The notes: generated by a model from the sequence alone, not told the origin. A stretch of DNA of 11,958 nucleotides from JBFWQM01 sp050249455 (GCA_050249455.1 JBFWQM010000178.1:1-11958); one strand, 5' to 3'. Counted from the stretch's first letter, positions 6,393-11,958 are shown. A program made the numbers and translations.

Positions 6393-6755
6393 ATGGCAGA
6401 TCTGAGGAAATTGCGCGAGCGCCGGACCACGCGCCTGCGCGCCCGCATCCGCCAGGTGGCGGTGGGACGGCCGCGGCTGTCGGTGTTCCGTTCGGGCAAG
6501 AACATCTACGCGCAGGTGATTGACGACGCGCAGGGTGCGACCGTGGCGGCCGCATCGACCCTGGAGAAGGACCTGCGCGGCCGGCTCAAGACCGGCGCCG
6601 ACAAGACGGCGGCGACGGAGGTCGGCAAGCTGGTCGCCGAGCGCGCGCTCGCCAAGGGCGTGACCAAGGTCGTGTTCGACCGCGGCGCCTATCCCTATCA
6701 CGGCCGCATCCGTGCGCTGGCGGACGCCGCGCGGGAAGCCGGCCTTTCGTTCTGA
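6393..6755 (+). CDS. rplR: 50S ribosomal protein L18
   Basis: L18 (120 residues) delivers 5S rRNA to the 50S central protuberance together with L5. The basic N-terminus (MADLRKLRERRTTRLRARIRQVAVGRPRLSVFRSGKNIYAQVIDDAQGATVAAAST) has the signature RPRLSVFRSxKxIYAQVIDD, and the C-terminal half has VGKLVAERALAKGVTKVVFDRGAYPYHGRIRALADAAREAGLSF. The D.RGxYxYHGRIxALADxAREAGL motif is diagnostic. ATG 6393 is 10 nt after the rplF stop, with AGGGA (6381–6385) as the ribosome site. A 16-nt gap separates it from rpsE. Confidence 0.98.
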   Translation: MADLRKLRERRTTRLRARIRQVAVGRPRLSVFRSGKNIYAQVIDDAQGATVAAASTLEKDLRGRLKTGADKTAATEVGKLVAERALAKGVTKVVFDRGAYPYHGRIRALADAAREAGLSF

Positions 6756-6771
6756 CGGGAGTACGTACTGG

Positions 6772-7326
6772 ATGGCACGGGGTCCCAAGTCCGACGACGC
6801 CCAGGACCAGGGCGAGATCGTAGACAAGCTCGTCAGCATCAACCGCGTCGCCAAGGTGGTGAAAGGCGGCCGGCGGTTCGGCTTTGCCGCGCTCGTCGTC
6901 GTCGGCGACACCAAGGGCCGGGTCGGCTACGGCTCGGGCAAGGCGCGCGAGGTGCCGGAGGCGATCCGCAAGGCGACCGAGCGCGCCAAGCGCACGATGA
7001 TGCGCGTGCCGCTGCGCGAGGGGCGCACCCTGCACCACGACGTGCGCGGGCATTTCGGCGCCGGCAAGGTGGTGCTGCGCGCCGCGACGGCCGGCACCGG
7101 CATCATCGCGGGCGGCCCGATGCGCGCGGTGTTCGAGACGCTCGGCGTCCAGGACATCGTCGCCAAGTCGGTCGGCACGTCGAACCCGCACAACATGATC
7201 AAGGCCACGTTCGATGCGCTCAAGCAGCTCAATTCGCCGCGGTCGGTGGCGACCCGGCGCGGCAAGCGGGTCGGCGAGATCCTCGGCCGCCGCGAGGGCG
7301 AGCGCGCCGAGGAAGCACGGAGCTAG
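6772..7326 (+). CDS. rpsE: 30S ribosomal protein S5
   Basis: S5 (184 residues; E. coli 167) lies at the mRNA entry of the 30S subunit and affects decoding fidelity and helicase function. The double-stranded RNA-binding-like N-terminal domain contains SINRVAKVVKGGRRFGFAALVVVGDTKGRVGYGSGKAREVPEAIRKA (residues 22–68). The loop KGGRRFGF (31–38) is where spectinomycin-resistance changes map in other bacteria; I see no deletion. The C-terminal domain reads AGTGIIAGGPMRAVFETLGVQDIVAKSVGTSNPHNMIKATFDAL (107–150). I chose the ATG at 6772; GGGAG (6757–6761) lies 10 nt upstream. The upstream open frame lies inside rplR and is not S5-like. The charged C-terminal tail (RREGERAEEARS) is longer than in E. 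coli. Confidence 0.97.
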   Translation: MARGPKSDDAQDQGEIVDKLVSINRVAKVVKGGRRFGFAALVVVGDTKGRVGYGSGKAREVPEAIRKATERAKRTMMRVPLREGRTLHHDVRGHFGAGKVVLRAATAGTGIIAGGPMRAVFETLGVQDIVAKSVGTSNPHNMIKATFDALKQLNSPRSVATRRGKRVGEILGRREGERAEEARS

Positions 7327-7329
7327 CCG

Positions 7330-7521
7330 ATGAGCGACGCCAAGCGCATCAAGATCACCCAGACGGGCAGCCCGATCGGGCGCAAGTCCGACCAGCGCGC
7401 GACGCTGATCGGCCTCGGCCTCAACAAGCGGCATCGCTCGCGCGAGCTGGAGGACACCCCGGCGGTGCGCGGCATGATCGCCAAGGTCCGCCACCTGATC
7501 CGGATCGACGAGACGCAGTGA
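7330..7521 (+). CDS. rpmD: 50S ribosomal protein L30
   Basis: L30 (63 residues) is a small peripheral 50S protein with a ferredoxin-like fold. The pattern KRIKITQTGSPIGRKSDQRATLIGLGLNKRHRSRELEDTPAVRGMIAKVRHLIRID contains the family signature (I.VTQ.GSPIGR...QR.TL.GLGL.K..R..ELEDTPAVRGMI.KV.HL). ATG 7330 lies 3 nt after the rpsE stop, with GGAG (7319–7322) as the Shine-Dalgarno inside the rpsE end. The 34-nt spacer before rplO contains a small GC palindrome and the rplO ribosome site. Confidence 0.97.
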   Translation: MSDAKRIKITQTGSPIGRKSDQRATLIGLGLNKRHRSRELEDTPAVRGMIAKVRHLIRIDETQ

Positions 7522-7555
7522 GACGCCGCGCCGCGGCGGGCAAGGACATATTGCG

Positions 7556-8038
7556 ATGAAGCTCAACCAGCTTTCCGACAACCCCGGCGCGCGCCCCAGC
7601 CGCAAGCGGCTCGGCCGCGGCATCGGGTCGGGCCTCGGCAAGACCTCGGGCAAGGGCCACAAGGGCCAGAAGGCGCGCACCGGCGTCGCCGTGCATGCGT
7701 TCGAAGGCGGCCAGATGCCGCTGCATCGCCGGCTGCCCAAGCGCGGGTTCACCAATATCGCGCGCAAGGAGTACCGGGTGATCAACCTGGGCGGGCTGCA
7801 GAAGGCGATCGACGCCGGCCGGCTGCCGACCGGCGAGACGATCACCGCCGAGGTGCTGAAGTCGGCTGGCCTGATCAAGACGCCGCGCGACGGCGTGCGG
7901 CTGCTTGCAAAGGGCGAGCTTGCCGCCAAGATTACCATCCAGGTGGCCGGCGCCTCCAAGGCCGCAGTCGAGGCGGTCGAGAAGGCCGGCGGCAGCGTCA
8001 TCCTCCCGGCCGGTGCCGACGCAGGGGCCGCGGCCTAG
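7556..8038 (+). CDS. rplO: 50S ribosomal protein L15
   Basis: L15 (160 residues) is an assembly protein with a long, unstructured, glycine- and arginine-rich N-terminal extension that threads into 23S rRNA. The sequence begins MKLNQLSDNPGARPSRKRLGRGIGSGLGKTSGKGHKGQKARTG, followed by FEGGQMPLHRRLPKRGFTN, both diagnostic. The globular C-terminal part includes VINLGGLQKAIDAGRLPTGETITAEVLKSAGLIKTPRDGVRLLAKGELAAKITIQVAGASKAAVEAVEKAGGSVIL. ATG 7556 follows AAGGA (7542–7546) with a 9-nt spacing. It is slightly longer than the E. coli protein (144) because of an alanine-rich C-terminus (PAGADAGAAA). secY follows 12 nt later. Confidence 0.97.
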   Translation: MKLNQLSDNPGARPSRKRLGRGIGSGLGKTSGKGHKGQKARTGVAVHAFEGGQMPLHRRLPKRGFTNIARKEYRVINLGGLQKAIDAGRLPTGETITAEVLKSAGLIKTPRDGVRLLAKGELAAKITIQVAGASKAAVEAVEKAGGSVILPAGADAGAAA

Positions 8039-8050
8039 CAGGAGAGCAGC

Positions 8051-9394
8051 ATGGCCTCCGCCGCCGAACAGCTTGCGGCCCATATCAGCTTCGCCAACTT
8101 CGCCAAGGCGACCGAGCTCAAGAAGCGCATTTGGTTCACGCTGGGCGCGCTGATCGTCTATCGGCTGGGAACCTACATCCCGCTGCCGGGGATCGATCCG
8201 TCGATCCTGTCAGAGATCTTCCGCCAGAACGCCGGGGGCATCCTCGGCATGTTCGACATGTTCGCCGGCGGCGCGCTGGGCCGCATGACGATCTTCGCGC
8301 TCAACATCATGCCCTACATCTCGGCGGCGATCATCGTCCAGCTGCTGACCGCGATCTCGCCCAAGTTCGAGGCGCTGAAGAAGGAAGGCGAATCGGGGCG
8401 CAAGAAGCTCAACCAGTACACCCGCTACGGCACGGTCTTCCTCGCCGCTTTGCAGGCCTACGGCATCGCCATCGGCCTCGAAGGCATGACCGGCTCCCTC
8501 GGCCCGGCGGTGCACGACCCGGGGCTCTATTTCCGCATCGTCACCGTGGTCACCCTGGTCGGCGGCACGATGTTCCTGATGTGGCTGGGCGAGCAGATCA
8601 CCCAGCGCGGCGTCGGCAACGGCATCTCCCTGATCATCTTCGCCGGCATCGTCGCCAACCTGCCGCACGCCATGGTCCAGACCCTGGAGCTCGGCCGCAC
8701 CGGCGCCATGTCGGCGCTGTTCATCATCATCCTGATCGTGCTGGCGCTCGCCGTGATCACCTTCGTGGTATTCATGGAGCGGGCCCAGCGCCGGGTGCTG
8801 GTCCAGTATCCCAAGCGCCAGGTCGGCAACAAGATGTTCGGCGGCGAGAGCTCGCACATCCCGCTGAAGATCAACACCGCCGGCGTCATCCCGCCGATCT
8901 TCGCCTCGTCGCTGCTGCTGCTGCCCGCCACCGTGGCCGGCTTCTCGCGCGGCACCGGGCCGGAGTGGCTCAACCTCATCACCGCCTATCTGGGCCACGG
9001 CCAGCCGCTCTACCTGGCGCTCTACGCCTTCATGATCATCTTCTTCGCGTTCTTCTACACCTCGGTCGTGTTCAACCCGACCGAGACGGCGGACAACCTG
9101 AAGAAGTACGGCGGCTTCATCCCCGGCATCCGGCCGGGCAAGAACACCGCCGAGCACCTCGACTACATCCTGACCCGTCTGACGGTGGTCGGCGCGCTCT
9201 ACCTGACAGCGGTCAGCATCATGCCGGAGATCCTGATCAGCCAGTACTCGGTGCCGTTCTACTTCGGCGGCACCAGCCTCCTGATCGTGGTCACCGTGAC
9301 CATGGATACCGTCGCGCAGGTGCAGTCGCACCTGCTTGCCCACCAGTACGAGGGCCTGATCAAGAAGTCGCGCCTGAAGGGGCGCCGCGGATGA
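8051..9394 (+). CDS. secY: Preprotein translocase channel subunit SecY
   Basis: SecY (447 residues) is the inner-membrane channel of the Sec translocon and works with SecE, SecG, the SecA motor and docked ribosomes. I count ten hydrophobic segments at about residues 26–46, 78–101, 125–145, 162–180, 188–208, 222–242, 273–295, 317–341, 373–392 and 401–420. The plug region (ILGMFDMFAGGALGRMTIFALNIMPYISA, 64–92) follows TM1. The cytoplasmic loop between TM6 and TM7 (ERAQRRVLVQYPKRQVG, 243–259) binds SecA or ribosomes. Pore and C-terminal segments PLKINTAGVIPPIFASSLL, FNPTETADNLKKYGGFIPGIRPG and the basic tail are typical. ATG 8051 is preceded by AGGAGAG. The stop overlaps the adk start (ATGA), an arrangement usual in Alphaproteobacteria. 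Confidence 0.99.
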   Translation: MASAAEQLAAHISFANFAKATELKKRIWFTLGALIVYRLGTYIPLPGIDPSILSEIFRQNAGGILGMFDMFAGGALGRMTIFALNIMPYISAAIIVQLLTAISPKFEALKKEGESGRKKLNQYTRYGTVFLAALQAYGIAIGLEGMTGSLGPAVHDPGLYFRIVTVVTLVGGTMFLMWLGEQITQRGVGNGISLIIFAGIVANLPHAMVQTLELGRTGAMSALFIIILIVLALAVITFVVFMERAQRRVLVQYPKRQVGNKMFGGESSHIPLKINTAGVIPPIFASSLLLLPATVAGFSRGTGPEWLNLITAYLGHGQPLYLALYAFMIIFFAFFYTSVVFNPTETADNLKKYGGFIPGIRPGKNTAEHLDYILTRLTVVGALYLTAVSIMPEILISQYSVPFYFGGTSLLIVVTVTMDTVAQVQSHLLAHQYEGLIKKSRLKGRRG

Positions 9395-10044
9395 ACCTGA
9401 TCCTTTTCGGGCCGCCCGGCGCCGGCAAGGGCACCCAGGCGAAGCGGCTGGAGGAGGGCAGGGGCCTGGTCCAGTTGTCGACGGGCGACATGCTGCGCGC
9501 CGCGGTCGCGGCCGGCACCCCTCTGGGCAACAAGGCCAAGGCGATCATGGAGGCGGGCCAGCTGGTGCCCGACGACGTGATGATCCAGCTGATCGCCGAC
9601 CGCATCGCCGAGGCCGACTGCCGCAACGGCTTCGTGCTCGATGGCTTCCCGCGCACCGTGGCGCAGGCCGAGGCGCTCGATTCGATGTTGAAGGCCAAGG
9701 GCCTGAGGCTCGACCGCGTGATCGAGATGAAGGTGGACGATGCCGCGTTGGTGCGCCGCATCGCCGGCCGCTTCAGCTGCGCCAAGTGCGGCGCGGTCTA
9801 CCATGACGACTTCCGCCGCCCGCGCGCCGCGGGCGTCTGCGACGTGTGCGGCAGCACTGAGTTCGCCCGACGCAAGGACGACAACGCGGAGACGGTCAAG
9901 GCAAGGCTCGCCGCCTACCATGCCCAGACCGCGCCGCTGCTGCCCTATTACCGCGACAGGGGCGTGCTGGCGACGGTCGACGGCATGGCCGAGATCGACG
10001 AGGTGAGCCGCCAGGTCGAGGCCCTTTTAGGCAAAGCCGGTTGA
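9391..10044 (+). CDS. adk: Adenylate kinase, zinc-lid form
   Basis: Adenylate kinase (217 residues, cytosolic) interconverts ATP + AMP and 2 ADP. The P-loop GPPGAGKGT (residues 7–15) begins the protein. The AMP-binding part contains STGDMLRAAVAAGTPLG (30–46), the DGFPRT motif (84–89) follows, and RRKDDNAETVKARL (160–173) carries the catalytic arginines. The LID is the long type with two CxxC pairs: Cys130 and Cys133, then Cys150 and Cys153. This is the pattern known to bind structural zinc in some bacterial enzymes. The start ATG overlaps the secY TGA (ATGA). The frame stays open far upstream through secY, but that part is a shadow. The TGA stop (10042–10044) lies inside a promoter-like -35 element. 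Confidence 0.98.
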   Translation: MNLILFGPPGAGKGTQAKRLEEGRGLVQLSTGDMLRAAVAAGTPLGNKAKAIMEAGQLVPDDVMIQLIADRIAEADCRNGFVLDGFPRTVAQAEALDSMLKAKGLRLDRVIEMKVDDAALVRRIAGRFSCAKCGAVYHDDFRRPRAAGVCDVCGSTEFARRKDDNAETVKARLAAYHAQTAPLLPYYRDRGVLATVDGMAEIDEVSRQVEALLGKAG

Positions 10045-10068
10045 CTTGAAGGTTACAATCCCTATACT
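10041..10068 (+). promoter_or_regulatory. Putative sigma70-type promoter of the alpha operon (rpsM-rpsK-rpoA)
   Basis: TTGACT (10041–10046) and TATACT (10063–10068) are separated by 16 nt, and each is one mismatch from the housekeeping consensus. The -35 box contains the adk stop codon. This is the most AT-rich spot in a GC-rich window, and it opens one of only two sizeable gaps. Transcription would start near 10074–10076, giving a leader of about 85 nt before rpsM. This is inferred from sequence only. Confidence 0.55.
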
Positions 10069-10097
10069 CCTTCGCCTCCAACCAGTCGTTCGGCCGG

Positions 10098-10132
10098 ATG
10101 GCCATCGGCGTATGCCCGGTTGCGCGGGCCAT
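10098..10132 (+). other. Leader stem-loop(s) upstream of rpsM
   Basis: ATGGCC (10098–10103) is an exact inverted repeat of GGCCAT (10127–10132). The 3' arm can alternatively pair with ATGCCCG (10112–10118) against CGGGC-CAT (10125–10132, one bulged C), with the 6-nt loop GTTGCG. The two folds are mutually exclusive. No U-run follows, so this is not a standard terminator. In E. coli S4 represses the alpha operon through a pseudoknot in this leader. I do not recognise that element here, and rpsD is not in the operon. Confidence 0.35.
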
Positions 10133-10148
10133 TCATTCTATCTGACAC

Positions 10149-10153
10149 GGGAG
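10149..10153 (+). promoter_or_regulatory. Shine-Dalgarno deciding the rpsM GTG start
   Basis: GGGAG lies 8 nt before the GTG at 10162. It supports that codon over the in-frame ATG at 10120, which would add 14 residues not seen in S13 and lies inside the leader hairpin. Confidence 0.75.
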
Positions 10154-10161
10154 CTGCCGAC

Positions 10162-10539
10162 GTGGCGCGAATTGCGGGTGTGAATCTGCCCAACAAGCCG
10201 GTCGCCATCGCCTTGACCTATATTCATGGCATCGGTCAGACGCGCGCGAAGGAGATCTGCGGCAAGGCGTCGGTGACGGCCGCCACGCGGATCAACCAGC
10301 TGAGCGAGGAAGAGGTCATCCGCCTGCGCGAGATCATCGACCGTGATTACACGGTCGAAGGCGACCTGCGCCGCGAGGTGGCGATGAACATCAAGCGGCT
10401 GATGGACCTCGGCTGCTACCGGGGCCTGCGGCACCGCCGCGGCCTGCCGGCGCGCGGCCAGCGTACCCACACCAACGCGCGCACGCGCAAAGGCCGCGCG
10501 CGGCCGATCGCGGGCAAGGCGCAGGCCGGCAAGAAGTAG
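10162..10539 (+). CDS. rpsM: 30S ribosomal protein S13 (GTG start)
   Basis: S13 (125 residues; E. coli 118) is in the 30S head, where it contacts L5 (bridge B1b), S19 and P-site tRNA. The start MARIAGVNLPNKP is the family N-terminus, so GTG 10162 is the start. A helix-two-turn-helix segment ALTYIHGIGQTRAKEIC (residues 17–33) follows. The central helices contain LREIIDRDYTVEGDLRREVAMNIKRLMDLGCYRGLRHRRGLPARGQRTHTNARTRKG (56–111). The basic tail that reaches the P site is extended (RARPIAGKAQAGKK), as is common in Alphaproteobacteria. It is the first gene after the putative promoter at 10041. rpsK follows after 27 nt. Confidence 0.97.
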   Translation: MARIAGVNLPNKPVAIALTYIHGIGQTRAKEICGKASVTAATRINQLSEEEVIRLREIIDRDYTVEGDLRREVAMNIKRLMDLGCYRGLRHRRGLPARGQRTHTNARTRKGRARPIAGKAQAGKK

Positions 10540-10566
10540 CGCCGACGACATCACGGGATTCCGATC

Positions 10567-10959
10567 ATGGCCAAACCGACGGCTGCCCGCGTGCGGCGGC
10601 GCGAGCGAAAGAACATCACCTCGGGGGTCGCGCATGTCAGCGCGTCCTTCAACAACACGATGATCACCATCACCGACGCCCAGGGCAACACGATCGCCTG
10701 GGCCTCCGCCGGCTCGCAGGGCTTCAAGGGCTCGCGCAAGTCCACGCCGTACGCGGCGCAGGTCGCGGCCGAGGACGCGGGCAAGAAGGCGATGGAGCAC
10801 GGCATGAAGACCTTGGAGATCGAGGTCAAGGGGCCGGGCTCGGGGCGCGAGTCGGCATTGCGGTCGCTGCAGTCGGTCGGGTTCACGATCACGTCGATCC
10901 GCGACGTGACGCCGATCCCCCACAACGGTTGCCGCCCGCGTAAGCGTCGCCGCGTCTAA
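10567..10959 (+). CDS. rpsK: 30S ribosomal protein S11
   Basis: S11 (130 residues, typical) sits on the 30S platform, binds near the 3' end of 16S rRNA and contacts the E site and the Shine-Dalgarno helix region. Diagnostic segments are KNITSGVAHVSASFNNTMITITDAQGNTIAWASAGSQGFKGSRKSTPYAAQVAAEDA (residues 15–71), then VKGPGSGRESALRSLQSVGFTITSIRDVTPIPHNGCRPRKRRRV to the end. The SASFNNT and DVTPIPHNGCRPxKRRRV motifs are near-invariant. The ATG has a modest Shine-Dalgarno (GGGA, 10555–10558, 8-nt spacing). The stop TAA is followed after 3 nt by a GC-rich hairpin. In E. coli rpsD comes next; here rpoA does. Confidence 0.98.
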   Translation: MAKPTAARVRRRERKNITSGVAHVSASFNNTMITITDAQGNTIAWASAGSQGFKGSRKSTPYAAQVAAEDAGKKAMEHGMKTLEIEVKGPGSGRESALRSLQSVGFTITSIRDVTPIPHNGCRPRKRRRV

Positions 10960-10962
10960 GCA

Positions 10963-10981
10963 CGGCCGAGCCGCTCGGCCG
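10963..10981 (+). other. GC-rich hairpin just after rpsK
   Basis: CGGCCGAG (10963–10970) and CTCGGCCG (10974–10981) form a perfect 8-bp stem with the 3-nt loop CCG. It begins 4 nt after the rpsK stop. No T-tract follows, so it is unlikely to be a strong intrinsic terminator. It could protect the rpsK 3' end after processing or cause partial pausing. Confidence 0.5.
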
Positions 10982-10989
10982 CAGGGTCA

Positions 10990-11028
10990 CCGGTGCCGGA
11001 CACCGGCGTCGGGCGCGTGGCGTCCGGC
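10990..11028 (+). other. Overlapping, mutually exclusive inverted repeats in the rpsK–rpoA gap
   Basis: Fold A pairs CCGGTG (10990–10995) with CACCGG (11001–11006) around the loop CCGGA. Fold B pairs GCCGGACACC (10995–11004) with GGCGTCCGGC (11019–11028), 9 of 10 positions matched, around a 14-nt loop. The arms overlap, so only one fold can form at a time. Only TTT (11034–11036) follows, too little for a classical terminator. A regulatory role is possible but unproven. Confidence 0.45.
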
Positions 11029-11044
11029 GCTACTTTGACAGCAT

Positions 11045-11048
11045 GAGG
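11045..11048 (+). promoter_or_regulatory. Shine-Dalgarno deciding the rpoA GTG start
   Basis: GAGG lies 8 nt before the GTG at 11057, and the RpoA family N-terminus begins exactly there. It overlaps an out-of-frame ATG (11043) that opens a 5-codon frame ending in GTGA at the rpoA start. Confidence 0.7.
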
Positions 11049-11056
11049 TCGCACTC

Positions 11057-11958
11057 GTGATTCAGAAGAACTGGCAGGAACTGATCAAGCCGACCAAGCT
11101 CGACATCGCGCCGCAGGCCGATCCTACGCGGGTCGCGACCATCGTGGCCGAGCCGCTCGAGCGCGGGTTCGGCGTAACCTTGGGCAGCTCGCTGCGCCGC
11201 ATCATGCTGTCGTCGCTGCAGGGCGCGGCGGTGACCGCGGTGCAGATCGACGGCGTGCTGCACGAGTTCTCCTCGATCCCCGGCGTGCACGAGGACGTGA
11301 CCGACATCGTCCTCAACATCAAGGCGCTGGCCTTGCGCATGCACGGCGAGGGGCCCAAGCGCATCTCGCTCAACGCGACCGGCCCCGGCGCCATCACCGC
11401 CGGCATGATCCAGACCGGCCACGACATCGAGATCATCGACCCCGACGTGGTGATCTGCACCCTCGACGAGGGCGCGAAGATCAGCATGGAGATGACGGTG
11501 ACCACCGGCAAGGGCTACGTCGCCGCCACCGAGAACCGGGCCGAGGACGCGCCGATCGGCCTGATCCCGGTGGACGCGGTGTTCAGCCCGGTGCGCCGCG
11601 TGGCGTTCCGCGTCGACAACACCCGCGTCGGCCAGGACACCGACTACGACAAGCTGCTGATGGATGTCGAGACCAACGGCGCCGTGAAGCCGGAGGACGC
11701 CGTGGCGCTCGCCGCGCGCATCCTGCAGGACCAGCTCCAGCTCTTCATCAATTTCGAGGAGCCCAAGCAGGCGCCGGTCATCGAGCAGACCGTCGAGCCG
11801 ATGTTCAACAAGAACCTGCTGCGCAAGGTGGACGAGCTCGAGCTCTCGGTGCGCTCGGCGAACTGCCTCAAGAACGACAACATCATCTACATCGGCGACC
11901 TGGTCCAGAAGACCGAGCAGGAGATGCTGCGGACGCCGAACTTCGGCCGCAAGTCGCT
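11057..11958 (+). CDS. rpoA: DNA-directed RNA polymerase alpha subunit, 5' part (3' end outside window)
   Basis: RpoA dimerises to nucleate RNA polymerase assembly, and its C-terminal domain contacts UP elements and activators. The first 300 residues are present from GTG 11057, and the frame is open to the window end; roughly the last 35–40 residues are missing. The N-terminal domain has EPLERGFGVTLGSSLRRIMLSSLQGAAVTAVQIDGVLHEFSSIPGVHEDVTDIVLNIKALALR (residues 32–94). Arg48 aligns with E. coli Arg45, needed for beta contact. DAPIGLIPVDAVFSPVRRVAFRV and TDYDKLLMDVETNGAVKPEDAVALAARILQDQL follow. The C-terminal domain begins LRKVDELELSVRSANCLK; Arg266 corresponds to E. coli DNA-contact Arg265. 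In the first motif the usual GNALRR or GNSLRR reads GSSLRR. It lies 97 nt after rpsK; rplQ is the expected next gene. Confidence 0.98.
   Translation, partial: MIQKNWQELIKPTKLDIAPQADPTRVATIVAEPLERGFGVTLGSSLRRIMLSSLQGAAVTAVQIDGVLHEFSSIPGVHEDVTDIVLNIKALALRMHGEGPKRISLNATGPGAITAGMIQTGHDIEIIDPDVVICTLDEGAKISMEMTVTTGKGYVAATENRAEDAPIGLIPVDAVFSPVRRVAFRVDNTRVGQDTDYDKLLMDVETNGAVKPEDAVALAARILQDQLQLFINFEEPKQAPVIEQTVEPMFNKNLLRKVDELELSVRSANCLKNDNIIYIGDLVQKTEQEMLRTPNFGRKS

Noticed and set aside
6760..6769. 10-bp palindrome AGTACGTACT in the rplR–rpsE spacer
   Set aside because: It has no loop, no repeat copies seen and no known role. It lies between the Shine-Dalgarno and the ATG and is short enough to arise by chance.
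7524..7538. GC palindrome (CGCCG…CGGCG) in the rpmD–rplO spacer as a terminator
   Set aside because: The stem is only 5 bp, no T-run follows, and the operon clearly continues.
8131..9390. Open frame in the +1 frame through secY joined to adk, apparently a 637-residue fusion
   Set aside because: The part before 9391 is an Arg/Pro/His-rich shadow of secY. The true adk start is the ATG overlapping the secY stop.
11035..11063. Perfect TTGACA hexamer (11035–11040) as a possible rpoA promoter
   Set aside because: No acceptable -10 box lies 15–19 nt downstream (GTGATT/TGATTC only), and transcription would begin inside rpoA.
1..11958. Mobile elements, CRISPR arrays, tRNA genes, phage or defence genes
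   Set aside because: There are no direct-repeat arrays, terminal inverted repeats, transposase motifs or cloverleaf signals. All long frames are accounted for by the ribosomal cluster.

Overview
This window is a ribosomal-protein supercluster, the S10–spc–alpha block, read entirely on the + strand. It starts inside rplD (L4) and ends inside rpoA (RNA polymerase alpha). The DNA is GC-rich, with G or C at most third codon positions. The gene order rplD-rplW-rplB-rpsS-rplV-rpsC-rplP-rpmC-rpsQ-rplN-rplX-rplE-rpsN-rpsH-rplF-rplR-rpsE-rpmD-rplO-secY-adk-rpsM-rpsK-rpoA is the layout known from Alphaproteobacteria. Three features point the same way: adk sits between secY and rpsM, rpmJ and infA are missing there, and rpsD is missing between rpsK and rpoA. 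The protein sequences (for example L23, S14 and RpoA) also look alphaproteobacterial, probably Rhodospirillales-like. I cannot name a genus.

Layout. Positions 2–3777 hold the distal S10 operon: L4 (partial), L23, L2, S19, L22, S3, L16, L29, S17. Positions 3808–10044 hold the spc operon: L14, L24, L5, S14, S8, L6, L18, S5, L30, L15, then the translocon channel SecY and adenylate kinase. Positions 10162–11958 hold the alpha operon: S13, S11 and the first 300 residues of RpoA. Gaps are tiny (0–34 nt) or slight overlaps throughout, except for two: adk–rpsM (117 nt) and rpsK–rpoA (97 nt). No gene-free stretch reaches 300 bases. These two gaps are the only places with noncoding structure worth describing. 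The first holds a sigma70-like promoter whose -35 overlaps the adk stop, plus a leader hairpin. The second holds several GC-rich inverted repeats.

How the genes work together. The products build both ribosomal subunits, insert nascent membrane and secreted proteins (SecY, docking near L23), balance adenine nucleotides (Adk) and assemble RNA polymerase (RpoA). Co-expression is supported by two ATGA overlaps, one directly abutting stop/start pair, and several stop codons embedded in the next gene's Shine-Dalgarno sequence.

I looked for an undescribed system and found none. All coding capacity is explained by conserved housekeeping genes. The remaining interest lies in regulation: the promoter, the leader folds, start-codon choices, and a small deviation in a conserved RpoA motif.
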